Both the position numbers and the translations under genes were made by a program. Below are positions 11,551-24,444 of a stretch of 64,000 nucleotides of DNA, piece after piece. Source of the DNA: Athripsodes cinereus (lineage: Eukaryota > Arthropoda > Insecta > Trichoptera > Leptoceridae); contig OX388311.1 in assembly GCA_947579605.1 (NCBI GenBank), forward strand, positions 30,382,951 to 30,446,950. The letters are read 5' to 3'. The notes under the pieces are model-generated. The model worked only from the letters and a program-made list of their open reading frames with translations. It made no database searches and was not told where the DNA came from. How positions within the stretch are numbered: position 1 is the first letter of the stretch; every line of letters starts with the position of its first letter.

Positions 11551-11755
11551 ACGTTATTAAAAAAACAATTATTAAAACATACGTTATCACAAAAACTCTT
11601 GAATTATTAAAAAAAACAATGTTTAATATTATGTGATGATTTTATGAGAAACGTTATTAAAAAAAAACAATTAAAAAAACATACCTACGTTATCACAAAA
11701 ACTCCTGAATTATTAAAAAAACAATGCTTAATATTATGTGATGATTTTATGAGAA
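11551..11755. repeat. Two-copy tandem duplication, unit about 100 bp
   Basis: The block starting ACGTTATTAAAAAAA and ending GATGATTTTATGAGAA is present twice in a row (from 11551 and from 11651) with a few small differences, so the duplication is fairly recent. Confidence 0.8.
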
Positions 11756-11934
11756 GCCGAAAAATAAATTATGTCAACATTCCGTTGCTAATTGAATGGG
11801 AGATCAGAAATCGGAAATCCCAGATAAATTGTTTTCTTCTATCGGTTGTCCTTATTATATCTCGTGTTAGTGAGAATGACGCTGTCCATAGACACCAAAA
11901 GCTTAAATTATCCCAAAGCTAGTTAGTTTATAAG

Positions 11935-12005
11935 CGTTGGGACGCCTTTTTCTCTTCTTTCGATTATTAACTTTTGCACATTTAAAGACCCACCCTCGTG
12001 TAACG
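11935..12005. repeat. MITE end fragment (CACAATGT family)
   Basis: GTTGGGACGCCTTTTTCTC followed by a diverged TTTTGCACA block, as in the right end of the copy at 49260-49513 and at 42060-42130. Confidence 0.5.
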
Positions 12006-12044
12006 CAGAATCCTGGGGACTTCTATTATCCAACTCTGCTATAC

Positions 12045-12290
12045 TTTTATCTATACCATCACGGAATTTTCCACAAGTGAGGTAGCCAGAAGACTAACTG
12101 TAAATCACAAACAAGCAGGTTGTCCTTTCTGTGCCAATAAAAGAAAGATATTTGGGATGGGTGACATGCCTCGTCGCTAAATTGTAGATAAATATTGCAT
12201 GTCTTACGAACACTTGCCTTTTACAGAACACTTGAAAACTTGAAAATAGTTGGAGACCTATTCTTTACCGGGCACTTCCATTCTGGCTTT
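12045..12290 (-). repeat. DR1 dispersed repeat, near full length
   Basis: Antisense order of blocks: ACCATCACGG, CCACAAGTGAGGTAGCCAG, TGTGCCAATAAAAG, GGATGGGTGACATGCC, CTTGCCTTTTACAGAACAC, GGAGACCTATTCTTTACCGG. Confidence 0.8.
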
Positions 12291-12299
12291 TGCAGAATG

Positions 12300-14500
12300 T
12301 CAGATTGCGGAATGTACTAAATGAAGTTCTTCTTGTTTAATTTCGTGGCAAAGCACCCGCAATCGAGTGACTTGTGTAAATATAATTCTCCAGTTGAGAT
12401 TATCTGATTGTTTTATTCATAAATTTAATTTTGTCTATCCGCCTTTAGGTGTAAAAAGTAAATAAAAATATAATATTCATGTAAAAGTTTTAAATGTTTA
12501 CATTTTAACCGTGAATTTGAAAGCGGATGTTCCGTAAGTAAGTAGGTAGTGTTCCTACAATAATAATAATTCATTATATTTTAATGTAAAATTTATACGG
12601 TGGAGCTATAATTTCCGCAGCCAACTTACATAGAATATACTATAGTTACAAAAAATGTATAAAATTCTGTGTCAAGTTCATCGCTTAGCACAAATTATAA
12701 GGCATATATTTTCGTGCATCGAATGAAAATATTTATTTTCACAGCGTTTAAATGTAATAATTAATTATAACTGGTCAGTGATATTATCACTGTCGCATTT
12801 TATTGAAATTTTACGCTCCAAATTCACGCGGTTCGAAATTTTATTATTATCAAATTATATTATTATTCGTGCATTTCAACAAAAACGTGGTCGTCAATAC
12901 CTTTTGACCATCTTTTAACTTAGTTAATGCTGTCAACCGACGGTGCTTTATGGATGTTCGCGTCAAATTAATATAAATAAAATATGATTTGAAATGACGT
13001 TTTTTTTATAAAACTCAATATTATTTTATGGAAGTAGGTACACACAAATTGTTGGAGTTTCACTATTTTCAATATTAAGAGAAAACCAGATTACTGTAGG
13101 TACCTATTACTAAAAACAATAAAATTCATTTTCATTGATTGTATCGGCATTAACTTTGTAACACTTACATAGTTTTAAACTATGTTTTTTTCCAGAATTG
13201 TCTCGCGTTAAGAAACTCAATTTTGTATGCAACGAAGGAATTCAAGTTCTTAGAACTTTCCTCTTCGTAATTTTTTTTTAAATCTAAAAATAAGAAATTA
13301 TTTCTCTATTTACAATACTTTTCTTTGTAGAAAAATTCAAAAACATGAAAACAAACTTCATAGAAGATATTGAAATTCTGAATCTTATCAAAGGGAACTG
13401 ATTTTCTCAATTCCAAGGAAATATTTTTAACTCAAGACAATATTCTCTTTAATTGTTTTATAATATCAATTTTAAATAAATTATATTTTATAATATTATA
13501 ATTAAATTTATTTTATTTATTTATACATAAATCCACGGCGTGAGCCTTTTACATGTTAAAAATATAAAACAAAAACAAACATAATTCTCATTTACAACAC
13601 AGTTGGAACAGAACAACAACTGGCGAAGAAACAATACAATTGGAAATCAAACTATAACAATTATAAAATGAGTCAAAACAAAACAATTAGAAAAGTCAAA
13701 ACATTGTGGTGAGAGTGTAAATGTCAACAAAGGTTTGATAAATGTCAAGAACAATTATTTTGATACAGTAAGGAGATGTCAAGTAGATAGAAGAAAAAAA
13801 AAATATATATATGAATTGTAATAGATAATTAAAATGTCAAAAAAAAATAATAAATAATTCAGCAAGATAATTAATAGAAATTATTAGTATTGGAAGGGCG
13901 ACCTTCGCTAACCTACAAGTGGGTGAAAAAAATTCGACAATAGAATATAATTAAAATATATAATTTGATTTGCCCTTTTATTGGCTAATTTATTTATTTA
14001 TATTGTGGATATGCACGTGATTTAATAACGTTGTCATTTGAAAGTAACTACTACCTACATAACATGTCAACAGCTGAAACCTTCGACTCCCTAACCTTGT
14101 ACATATTTAAGGTATCTTCATAGTGTCCGACATTGAGACGGGCAACACTGACTGGGCGTAGACTTTCAATGAAATACATCAGTACCTACGGTACCTATAT
14201 AATAACCCGTTGTTCCATATTATCTTAGGGTAGGTACCATGCTACTATGTATGTCATTTATTATGAAACAACAATTTATCAAAAACCGATTAATCAAACA
14301 CGATTCACTTATACAGAGTGTAATGTCGCCGATAACTGTCTTCAATTTTTCTATATTGTGTCATCATCCACATGGAAAGCAACCATATTTAACGATTAAA
14401 AGAAATCGGGAAATTTTATTTTTATTTTATTTTTACAATATTTAGAATCAAACAGTCGTTACACAATATGTTGACAATTAATACATTTAACATGTAGACC
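12300..14500. other. AT-rich stretch, no gene recognised
   Basis: No exon-like or element-like sequence recognised apart from an A-rich block at 13500-13920 that looks like a LINE 3' UTR or tail. Confidence 0.5.
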
Positions 14501-14523
14501 AGCGAAGATTCCACTCTTACCAG

Positions 14524-14775
14524 AAATGTCTCAGTCTTGAGGAAAAAAAAGTAAAAGTTAAAATTCTCTAAAAAAGTCAAAGTAAATTTAAAAACAACGA
14601 TAATACAATACTTAAAACAATACAAAAACATAAATATAAAAGCAAAAAATCCTAAAATACTAGAAATTAGTCCTTCAGTCACATTAGTCTTGAGATAGAA
14701 AGTAAAGTTAAAATTTTCTGAAAAAAGTCAAAGTGAATCTAAAAATATAAAATCCCAAAATACCAGAAATCAAAA
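14524..14775. repeat. Imperfect tandem duplication, unit about 165 bp
   Basis: The blocks AGTTAAAATT.TCT.AAAAAAGTCAAAGT and CCTAAAATACTAGAAAT recur in the same order from about 14690. The copies are diverged. Confidence 0.55.
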
Positions 14776-14889
14776 CAAAACAAATAAACAAAATCACCCA
14801 TCCAGTATGAGTTACAAAGCCCAATCAAATACACAGCCAATATCCAATGTCCCAAGGATGCTATGATCGAGATGCTATGAAATGTCGTT

Positions 14890-14960
14890 ATTATTCTTCA
14901 TAGAAGGAATCCCAACACCCTATGCTCCTGAGAGAAGCGTTAAAGGACGAAAAATTATTA
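14890..14960 (+). pseudogene. LINE-C 3' tail scrap
   Basis: GAAGGAATCCCAACACCCTA, then TGCTCCTGAGAGAAGCG: the last codons and stop region of the RTE-like family seen at 34144 onward. Confidence 0.45.
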
Positions 14961-15149
14961 ATTTTAAAAATATGTTTAGGGTAATTTTAAAGTTTTTTTT
15001 TAAATTTCACATTGTCAAAATGGCTATATAGCTTTCATCCTTAAAATTACCACGAAGGTTTATGCAAAGATGTGAAGTGCGAATCGTACGAGGAGGTAAA
15101 AAGGTTTACTTAGGTCCAGATCAGAAAGATGCAAAACTTTCCACACTAT

Positions 15150-15305
15150 CACGGCACTCCCCACAAATACGGTAGCCAGCTGATTATTAAACATGTAAAT
15201 TTTCCTGCGATTAAAAAATAGGACATTCAGGATGGATGGCAGGCCTCATCGCTGAATCGTTGTTGTTAATGTCTATTGGAGTCCTATTTACCGAGACCCC
15301 CGTGG
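15150..15305 (-). repeat. DR1 copy, first of a head-to-head pair
   Basis: ACTATCACGGCACTCCCCAC, then GGTAGCCAGC, GGACATTCAGGATGGATGGC and CCTCATCGCTGAATCG. Faces an oppositely oriented copy 60 bp downstream. Confidence 0.75.
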
Positions 15306-15364
15306 AACAATTATTTTATGTAAATCCTAAATGGTTTACATTTTACGTTCGTAAATCTTCACGT

Positions 15365-15520
15365 ACAAGACAATTAACATCCACAGTTCAGCGATGAGGC
15401 AGGCCACCCATTCTGAATATCTTATTTACTTATTGATGCAAGGAGAGGAAAATCTGCATATTTATTTCATGCTATTAGTCCGCTGGCTACCCCACTTGTG
15501 GATGATGCCATGATGGTATG
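15365..15520 (+). repeat. DR1 copy, second of a head-to-head pair
   Basis: GTTCAGCGATGAGGCAGGCC, CCATTCTGAATATCTTATTT, then GTCCGCTGGCTACCCCACTT and GATGCCATGATGGTATG. Confidence 0.8.
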
Positions 15521-15782
15521 TAATATATTATGTGGTGTATGTTTACAATAGAAAAGCCCTGTATTATTATTATTAGGTTTACGTACCTATCCTGTATCAT
15601 GACTTGTTGTTTGCAGTAATTTATTAAAATGAACTTTTATAATAAATAATTTACTGAATAAGGTTTCAATGTCGAAGAGGATGACCTGTGTATACCGGTC
15701 ATGTCATGTTTATATTATCGTTATTAAAGTATGCCTTTGAAGCAGGGAGATATCAACCTTCAAGGTAGGCACACATACATAT

Positions 15783-18336
15783 TGTGATGATCCTACCTAA
15801 TTCAAACCATTCTAAGCTCCGAATTTGCAACATCCTAGCTTCTAACTATGCCTACTGTAATAAATGATTCCCAAACTAGAATTTACATCCCTATCCGACT
15901 AGCTAAGAATTGTATGAATTTTCGCATTGTTGCAAATATACGTACGAAATATCGCATTCCTAATTAAATTAATTAACGAATTTTGGCCTTTCGTGATCGT
16001 CTAGGTTTATCTATTAACTATTTTCGTAGATTCGGACCCAATACGTTGTGTTTTGACGATAATTTTACCTACGTTGTGTATTTTTAAAAACGCAAAATAA
16101 GTCACCTGAAATATACATTTCAATAATCAAAAAGAACAACAAAATCACAAAATCAGTAAAACAATTTAAACATGAATTATGATACATATTAACTCTGAGA
16201 TCAACTTTGACGTCAGATCACTTACCTTGAGATACTGTAAAATAACATAATAAAAATAGTGCATAATAAAACATAACGAAATATAACATAACAATCATCA
16301 TAACATAAAATTCAAATAATATTATTCTATATCATTACGAGAATGTTGTATGGTAACTGGTTGCCGATCTATGTCCCTACATAAGATAACCATTTCATAG
16401 TTTCTATAGCCGATGTATGTACATATGTTCTACAACATACCTACTAATTCGTTGCGTCGTAAAGGACAGTGGCGCACCCCAAAACATTACCTTATTACTT
16501 TTGAATATTAATTAAATTTCAACACAATTGCTATGACATCATTTTCAGAGACTAACTACCATGTTAGTGCATGAAAAGCATGCTGTGTCCATGCTGAAAG
16601 AGCGCCGCCTCCGCTCCCTCACGTCTCAAACTGTCCCATGCCGCATTTTGAGCCCGAGTGCACAACTCTACTCGCGAATATATATAAAATAATATATATT
16701 ATATAACCTCATTAGAACATGCAATATTTTTGCTATATACCCTCATTAGAACATGCCATTATGCAACAAAAACATATAATAATATTAGTCCTAAAGATTC
16801 CTGATCATTGAGCTTCAGCCAAAGGGTGCAGATAACCCCTTCAAGCTATACTCTAGCAGAAATTCGAGGAATGGAGCTGTACCTGCTTCAGTCGGAGAAC
16901 ATTTGAAATAAATACCTTTTCATTGGTTAAGTTGATTTATACGCAGAGAAAGCACCACCAATCTCTACGCACATCCAACTATGTTAATGATTGCAAGGTG
17001 TGTTCTTACAGAACTGATAAGATAGACTACTAATATAGTTAGCAATATCACGAACAGTGATTTACCAACCAGTTATTAATAAATTAAAGTTTATTAAACA
17101 TAATATCCATTTACAAATGCCCAAAGACCTTATAATGGATTGTGGGTCCTCCAGCATATAGGGAAAAGGAGAGAGTTTTGTTAGTTGAACTACTTATTTT
17201 TACAAAATTTGATTTAAATAATTATCATGCATAATTATATACTACAATATCATATATTTTGTTAAGAAAGGAATAACGTCGTACCCAAATCGTCTGGGGC
17301 CTAACAAACGACTGGACAAAACTACATTCCCTAGAAGGAAAAGGGTTTATGTAGGGATTTTTGGATAAATGGTATTAATATAAACATATTAATATAATAA
17401 TACATAAACAATACGATATAACCATGCCTTGCAAAAATGTTAATTAATACATTATAGAATGTCACAGCAATATAAGTAGAAAAATCCAGTTGATTCGTAG
17501 AATACAAATGGCATCGATGATAAAATATGTAATTAAATAAAATAATTAAATAATATCCTGCTCAACATAAAACTCCACTCCCAACTGTACAATCCTTCGT
17601 TTTGGTAAAATAAATTAAATAAAAATATAATATTGGGTAGATCGGTACGCCACTGACATCGGTCTAGTTGTAGGTGTGTCGGACGGCGCTATATAAAATC
17701 GGTAACAAGTACATACATACATACAATAATATATAACACATAATTCCTTTGTTTCCAAAATCTGTAAAATAATAAATCCTTGAGTACAAATATTGCCTTG
17801 TAGACAACAGACATCCTGAGAGTATCCTAGCACCTAGATATAAATAATAAATTAATAATATTAAAAGAAAATCTTATCTTAGACAGCTGGCAGCATCACG
17901 GATTTTAAATGCTAATTAAAAGTAATTTAGGATGATCTTTATATATTCCCAATTGTGGAAATATCACTAAAATATAATGTTTTAATAACTACGAAGGTGG
18001 GTAAATAAAAATATTAAAAGATGTCGAATTCAAACACGGATATTAATATGATTCAGTCCCACCTCCCTCTGGATTCAAAACTAAACTGCCAAGAGTAATA
18101 GGTACTCTGTCTTCAGACCCTGAAAATGTCGACCCAAAGCAACAAAAAAAAACTACATCCATCTCTTCCTGACACACACCGAAATATACCTGTCTCTGTC
18201 TCCTACATAGATAGTTGTGTTCAACAACCACTTGAGATTGCACTCTCTCATTCCCAAATTAATTACCTACTACAAATATTCCATCTAGGTATATGAAAAT
18301 AATATTTACAATCTTGTATATATTCATTTCATCACA
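15783..18336 (-). repeat. 3' LTR (minus-strand sense)
   Basis: 2554 bp, begins TGTGATGATCC and ends TTTCATCACA in plus-strand view. Short ORFs at 17615-17833 and 18043-18243 recur exactly in the other LTR at +6041 and are repeat content rather than genes. Confidence 0.93.
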
Positions 18337-18347
18337 TCCCCCCCTTG
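18337..18347 (-). promoter_or_regulatory. Polypurine tract
   Basis: Directly before the 3' LTR the minus strand reads AAGGGGGGGA. This is the expected position and composition for plus-strand priming and fixes the element orientation. Confidence 0.8.
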
Positions 18348-18844
18348 TGATCATGCTGAAGACAAAATGGATGAGGCATTATCTCACAAACAATTTTTTA
18401 TTTTCTAATCATTTTTCATAATTATTTAATTCCAACTTTCGAGTCCGCCCCTGTTTATTCCGATAGGTCATAGGTACCTCGTCAGCTGTGCTCCTCTATT
18501 CAAGTCATCAATAATAATAATACATGCATGCACATAATACACCGATGCGTCCACTTGAGAAATACTCGTTCAATATTATTGTCCCAACATAACATAACAT
18601 TTTAATATTCTGTTATATTTTATTATTTCGAGTTTTGTTATTATTTTATGTCATCACATCTATAGAACATAAAATAGTAATAACAAGTTTGTCCCAATAC
18701 TTAAATATCCAAGTTGCATTTTGTTAAAATTCGTTTCATGTGATCATATTCACACATCATTATAATTATCCATAGTACTTGTGGTTCCCTATAGTCCATA
18801 TATGCATTCTTCAGGGTGATCCAATTCGCTGGTAACACCAATCT

Positions 18845-19090
18845 TGTACTACTCGCCAGATGTCTCATATCCATGATTCCTTTGCCGATGCAGCCAGTAG
18901 TCCTGCAGCACACAAATAGATACGCAAGTCGTCCTCTCCGTACCGACACAATTCAAGACACTCAAAAACGGCGGCAAACCTCATCGTATCCAAGATGCTA
19001 AATGTCTTAATTTTCTAGAACACCCGTCCTCCCACAGGACACCCGAAAACTCACGGAAGAAAGTGGGAGACCAACTCTCCACCGGCAACC
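18845..19090 (-). repeat. DR1 copy inside the LTR element
   Basis: Minus strand shows the DR1 order: GGTCTCCCACTTTCTTCCG, GAGTTTTCGGGTGTCCTGT, AAGACATTTAGCATCTTGGA, GGTACGGAGAGGACGACTTG, and ends near GGCAAAGGAATCATGG. It is in the same sense as the host element. Confidence 0.75.
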
Positions 19091-19290
19091 CATCCTAAAT
19101 AACCATTCATCTCTCAGCACCATCACGCTGCGTCTCAGATGGGGTAGGCAGAGAGAAACGATTGACAAATCCCTCCATCCTGGCCTACATCCTTCGTTTC
19201 CACTACTGTCATACAATTTCTCACAGAATGCAACCCGATTTCTCCTAGTCAACACGCAGCCGTCCATAAGAATTTGATCCACGTGATCAA
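19091..19290 (-). pseudogene. LINE-B reverse-transcriptase 3' end inside the LTR element
   Basis: Minus strand encodes DQILMDGCVLTRRNRVAF, the same tail as the LINE-B copy at 31802-32340 (DQILKDGRVLSKRNRRAC), then the CTGCCTACCCCATCTGAGAC end. Truncated at its 5' end. Confidence 0.8.
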
Positions 19291-21805
19291 GTCACATAAT
19301 TCTGCAAGTTGAGCAACATCCTCCAGCTAACCAACAAAATTCGTGATAATGTGTTGACAATGTGCCTAAATAACATCAAACGCGAACAGCTAACTCAAAA
19401 TACCTATAATTACGTACCTAAAATAAATCACCCATAATAAAACCACAAATAATTAAGAGGAAGATAACGTACTATGTTCTTGAACATCCAGGGGTAAGTG
19501 GTGGGAACCCCTCCCTCAATGTGTTTACGCACATTCACGCATATAAGATACATAACACAATATTTAAACGAGTTGCATTGACAATATCTACATAATACAT
19601 CCCAATATGTTATTCTATAATAGGTATATAGAATTTCCCTTGTATCCAATATAACAGTCACCTAATGTATATACCTACATATTAGGTATATATATATGAA
19701 TCGTCCTCATTCATTTCAAAAGTCCTGAAAAAAAAACACTTATCTATTTCAAACTATATCACACACACAACTAAATATAATACACACAATTGTAACTCCA
19801 TATGCACATATCATAATATTCGTTCCACTTGTAAAATAATAATAACTAAACACTTTATAGTTCACATCTTCACTCTAACACTATTGAATAATATTATTAT
19901 AATATTTGACACCACAATTTTAAAATTATAACACATTAAATAGTTTATTCCATTTGTGACATCGATAGATTCACAATCGATTCTCAAACTGTTACATCAT
20001 AGCGTTGTACTTTCTTATCAAATTACTTCCCTTCAGCGATTTATGTTATTGTACACCACTCTCTTTTGGGTTAACAGAGAGGATCCAATGCTACATAATC
20101 TCATCACATCACCCTTCTGGCCTCCAATAAAACTACTATCATCGCTGTCCAAACTTTTCACCAAGTTTCTTGCAAGTAAATCATGTTGGTATCCTACCAA
20201 CAAATATTCAATTGAAATAATTATCTCATTTTAGCGCACGCATAATTCCTAATACCCTTTGTCTCAGGTTTCTTTGTTCCATTCAGCAACATCACAATAT
20301 CAGGCATACAGTTTAACAACCACTGATTGTATACATCCCGTTAGGTACTATAATATCCCTATACCTATCTGCTTGCATCTTTATTTAAAACTATAGTTTT
20401 TTGTCATTCCAGTAATAATATTATTTCCACTCTCGTTCTTGGTTTTAAATATTATAACGTATTAATTAATATTTTAGTATTTATAGGTTGTACATCTTAT
20501 TTCTCTATTTGGAAGACATGATGTGTTATATCAGCGAACACCAGCCTCTTTCTTCTTAGAATATGTTCATAAATTCGTTTCTTCTTCCAGTCCTCCATTT
20601 TAAAATGATAGATACCACCTTTCAGGGTACACAAAGAGTTCCAACGTTATCCAATGTGGAGCCCTTGGTTTTGCCCCCCCGGGCTTAAAAGAGTGTAGGT
20701 TATCCCCTCCAACCTGAGCCTGTAAGAATGAATATCCACTATTTCTTCCAGCTAACCGTTTAACATATAACTGTAAAAATAATCACCTAAATCGTGATTT
20801 TATCAAAACCCATCATTCGATTATTGCTTATATACTTATCCGCTTCATTCATATATTGTATTATGTATGTTATCAGATACTCATAAAATCTGGTCTAATA
20901 TTATTTCAAACTCAATAATATATTCACCATTCATACCTCGATCATAAATTTATTTCACACCCCAAATAATTAACTTGACAGAATTCTAAAAGTTTAAAAA
21001 CAAACACTTAACTTACAAATACTGTAAAATGTTAAGACCATATTCCTCAAGAAATAATAATACCTATAATATCAGTCCCTAACAAACATGTACTTGATAC
21101 ATATAACTAACATCAAACTATATACCTACCTATTATTTATCCATTTTACCCAAATACTATAATATCTAAAAAATCCTGAAAACTCTAGTCATATACCCAT
21201 ATACATAAAATACACTTCGCATACATCTGCCCATGTTTACAAGTCTATTTGGGAATATAATATTCAATTTTTCTAACACCCAATCTTCTTATGAAAGTAC
21301 ATATTTTTGGTACCTACCTATATACATTATTGAATAAAATAAAGAACTATTCAGGGTTTCAACATATATATACCTATCCAATTTTATACCTGAATCACAA
21401 GCGCTCTTTATTAGACTATTCATAAGGACATAATTCCGAATGAACTCTTAAGGGTTCACTATTCTTATGCATAATGTAAGATATATACCTATAGATAGCC
21501 AAACACAAATATAATGTCGCCAAACTCGACTAACACTATAATCCATGGGTAACCAACCCGCGGTTCTCGAAGTAAAAATCATCAACCAATTTTCTCACTA
21601 CATCTCCCAAGAATAAATTTTATTCCTCCCCTCAAAAACCAAACACATTCCTCTGTCCATAACCCAGTTCTACTCCTCAAAACCCATTTATGCTTTCCCC
21701 CCCTCCAATATTCATGATTTTAGTTATTTATCATCGCAAACCCAAAACCCACTTCTACTCCGTAAAAAAAACCCAGTTTATGTCTGCAATGACAGACATA
21801 ATATT

Positions 21806-21821
21806 CTGGTCCAAGGCACCA
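21806..21821 (-). promoter_or_regulatory. Primer-binding site
   Basis: Two bases inside the 5' LTR the minus strand reads TGGTGCCTTGGACCAG, complementary to a tRNA 3' end (..GGCACCA) including the CCA. It extends 16 nt into the T-stem. I cannot name the tRNA from memory. Confidence 0.75.
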
Positions 21822-21823
21822 TT

Positions 21824-24377
21824 TGTGATGATCCTACCTAATTCAAACCATTCTAAGCTCCGAATTTGCAACATCCTAGCTTCTAACTATGCCTACTGTA
21901 ATAAATGATTCCCAAACTAGAATTTACATCCCTATCCGACTAGCTAAGAATTGTATGAATTTTCGCATTGTTGCAAATATACGTACGAAATATCGCATTC
22001 CTAATTAAATTAATTAACGAATTTTGGCCTTTCGTGATCGTCTAGGTTTATCTATTAACTATTTTCGTAGATTCGGACCCAATACGTTGTGTTTTGACGA
22101 TAATTTTACCTACGTTGTGTATTTTTAAAAACGCAAAATAAGTCACCTGAAATATACATTTCAATAATCAAAAAGAACAACAAAATCACAAAATCAGTAA
22201 AACAATTTAAACATGAATTATGATACATATTAACTCTGAGATCAACTTTGACGTCAGATCACTTACCTTGAGATACTGTAAAATAACATAATAAAAATAG
22301 TGCATAATAAAACATAACGAAATATAACATAACAATCATCATAACATAAAATTCAAATAATATTATTCTATATCATTACGAGAATGTTGTATGGTAACTG
22401 GTTGCCGATCTATGTCCCTACATAAGATAACCATTTCATAGTTTCTATAGCCGATGTATGTACATATGTTCTACAACATACCTACTAATTCGTTGCGTCG
22501 TAAAGGACAGTGGCGCACCCCAAAACATTACCTTATTACTTTTGAATATTAATTAAATTTCAACACAATTGCTATGACATCATTTTCAGAGACTAACTAC
22601 CATGTTAGTGCATGAAAAGCATGCTGTGTCCATGCTGAAAGAGCGCCGCCTCCGCTCCCTCACGTCTCAAACTGTCCCATGCCGCATTTTGAGCCCGAGT
22701 GCACAACTCTACTCGCGAATATATATAAAATAATATATATTATATAACCTCATTAGAACATGCAATATTTTTGCTATATACCCTCATTAGAACATGCCAT
22801 TATGCAACAAAAACATATAATAATATTAGTCCTAAAGATTCCTGATCATTGAGCTTCAGCCAAAGGGTGCAGATAACCCCTTCAAGCTATACTCTAGCAG
22901 AAATTCGAGGAATGGAGCTGTACCTGCTTCAGTCGGAGAACATTTGAAATAAATACCTTTTCATTGGTTAAGTTGATTTATACGCAGAGAAAGCACCACC
23001 AATCTCTACGCACATCCAACTATGTTAATGATTGCAAGGTGTGTTCTTACAGAACTGATAAGATAGACTACTAATATAGTTAGCAATATCACGAACAGTG
23101 ATTTACCAACCAGTTATTAATAAATTAAAGTTTATTAAACATAATATCCATTTACAAATGCCCAAAGACCTTATAATGGATTGTGGGTCCTCCAGCATAT
23201 AGGGAAAAGGAGAGAGTTTTGTTAGTTGAACTACTTATTTTTACAAAATTTGATTTAAATAATTATCATGCATAATTATATACTACAATATCATATATTT
23301 TGTTAAGAAAGGAATAACGTCGTACCCAAATCGTCTGGGGCCTAACAAACGACTGGACAAAACTACATTCCCTAGAAGGAAAAGGGTTTATGTAGGGATT
23401 TTTGGATAAATGGTATTAATATAAACATATTAATATAATAATACATAAACAATACGATATAACCATGCCTTGCAAAAATGTTAATTAATACATTATAGAA
23501 TGTCACAGCAATATAAGTAGAAAAATCCAGTTGATTCGTAGAATACAAATGGCATCGATGATAAAATATGTAATTAAATAAAATAATTAAATAATATCCT
23601 GCTCAACATAAAACTCCACTCCCAACTGTACAATCCTTCGTTTTGGTAAAATAAATTAAATAAAAATATAATATTGGGTAGATCGGTACGCCACTGACAT
23701 CGGTCTAGTTGTAGGTGTGTCGGACGGCGCTATATAAAATCGGTAACAAGTACATACATACATACAATAATATATAACACATAATTCCTTTGTTTCCAAA
23801 ATCTGTAAAATAATAAATCCTTGAGTACAAATATTGCCTTGTAGACAACAGACATCCTGAGAGTATCCTAGCACCTAGATATAAATAATAAATTAATAAT
23901 ATTAAAAGAAAATCTTATCTTAGACAGCTGGCAGCATCACGGATTTTAAATGCTAATTAAAAGTAATTTAGGATGATCTTTATATATTCCCAATTGTGGA
24001 AATATCACTAAAATATAATGTTTTAATAACTACGAAGGTGGGTAAATAAAAATATTAAAAGATGTCGAATTCAAACACGGATATTAATATGATTCAGTCC
24101 CACCTCCCTCTGGATTCAAAACTAAACTGCCAAGAGTAATAGGTACTCTGTCTTCAGACCCTGAAAATGTCGACCCAAAGCAACAAAAAAAAACTACATC
24201 CATCTCTTCCTGACACACACCGAAATATACCTGTCTCTGTCTCCTACATAGATAGTTGTGTTCAACAACCACTTGAGATTGCACTCTCTCATTCCCAAAT
24301 TAATTACCTACTACAAATATTCCATCTAGGTATATGAAAATAATATTTACAATCTTGTATATATTCATTTCATCACA
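21824..24377 (-). repeat. 5' LTR (minus-strand sense)
   Basis: 2554 bp, same as 15783-18336 wherever compared. On the minus strand an AT-rich TATA-like run (about 22720-22745) is followed by a GC-rich block with CGCGAGTAGAGTTGTGCACT, a plausible core promoter (inference). Very long for an insect LTR. Confidence 0.93.
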
Positions 24378-24444
24378 ATATGTAACTTTAATCAATTAGT
24401 GATTTCCGTGTATACTTTCTCATGAGATTTATGTTTATCTATAC

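Larger units (their letters stand above)
18348..21805 (-). other. LTR element interior without gag-pol
   Basis: About 3.46 kb with no retroviral-type frame. It includes LINE-B and DR1 fragments (18845-19290, see separate entries). A minus-strand open stretch of about 65 codons ends near 20040 (contains YLLVGYQHDLLARNLVKSL) but matches nothing I know. Confidence 0.7.
15783..24377 (-). mobile_element. Non-autonomous LTR retrotransposon with 2554-bp LTRs
   Basis: Two direct repeats of exactly 2554 bp (15783-18336 and 21824-24377, offset 6041) bound a 3487-bp interior. Both begin TGTGATGA and end TCATCACA, a perfect 8-bp terminal inverted repeat with the TG..CA rule. ATAT lies on both sides (15779-15782 and 24378-24381), a 4-bp target duplication as in Ty3/gypsy elements. 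The primer-binding site and polypurine tract orient it on the minus strand. Every stretch I compared between the LTRs was identical, so insertion is recent. The interior has no gag, protease, reverse transcriptase or integrase frame; the longest chance ORF is about 92 codons. It must be mobilised in trans, like plant LARDs. Confidence 0.93.

Noticed and set aside
17615..18243. Two short minus-strand ORFs (72 and 66 codons) found identically at 23656-24284
   Set aside because: They are duplicated only because they lie in the LTRs, and show no domain or composition suggesting a protein.
20025..20240. A gag-like minus-strand frame (about 65 codons) in the LTR interior
   Set aside because: It looks somewhat protein-like but has no recognisable motif and no continuation; not enough for a gene call.
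15783..24377. The 2554-bp pair as a segmental or tandem duplication
   Set aside because: TG..CA ends, matching 8-bp terminal inverted repeats, a 4-bp target duplication, PBS and PPT all fit LTRs much better.
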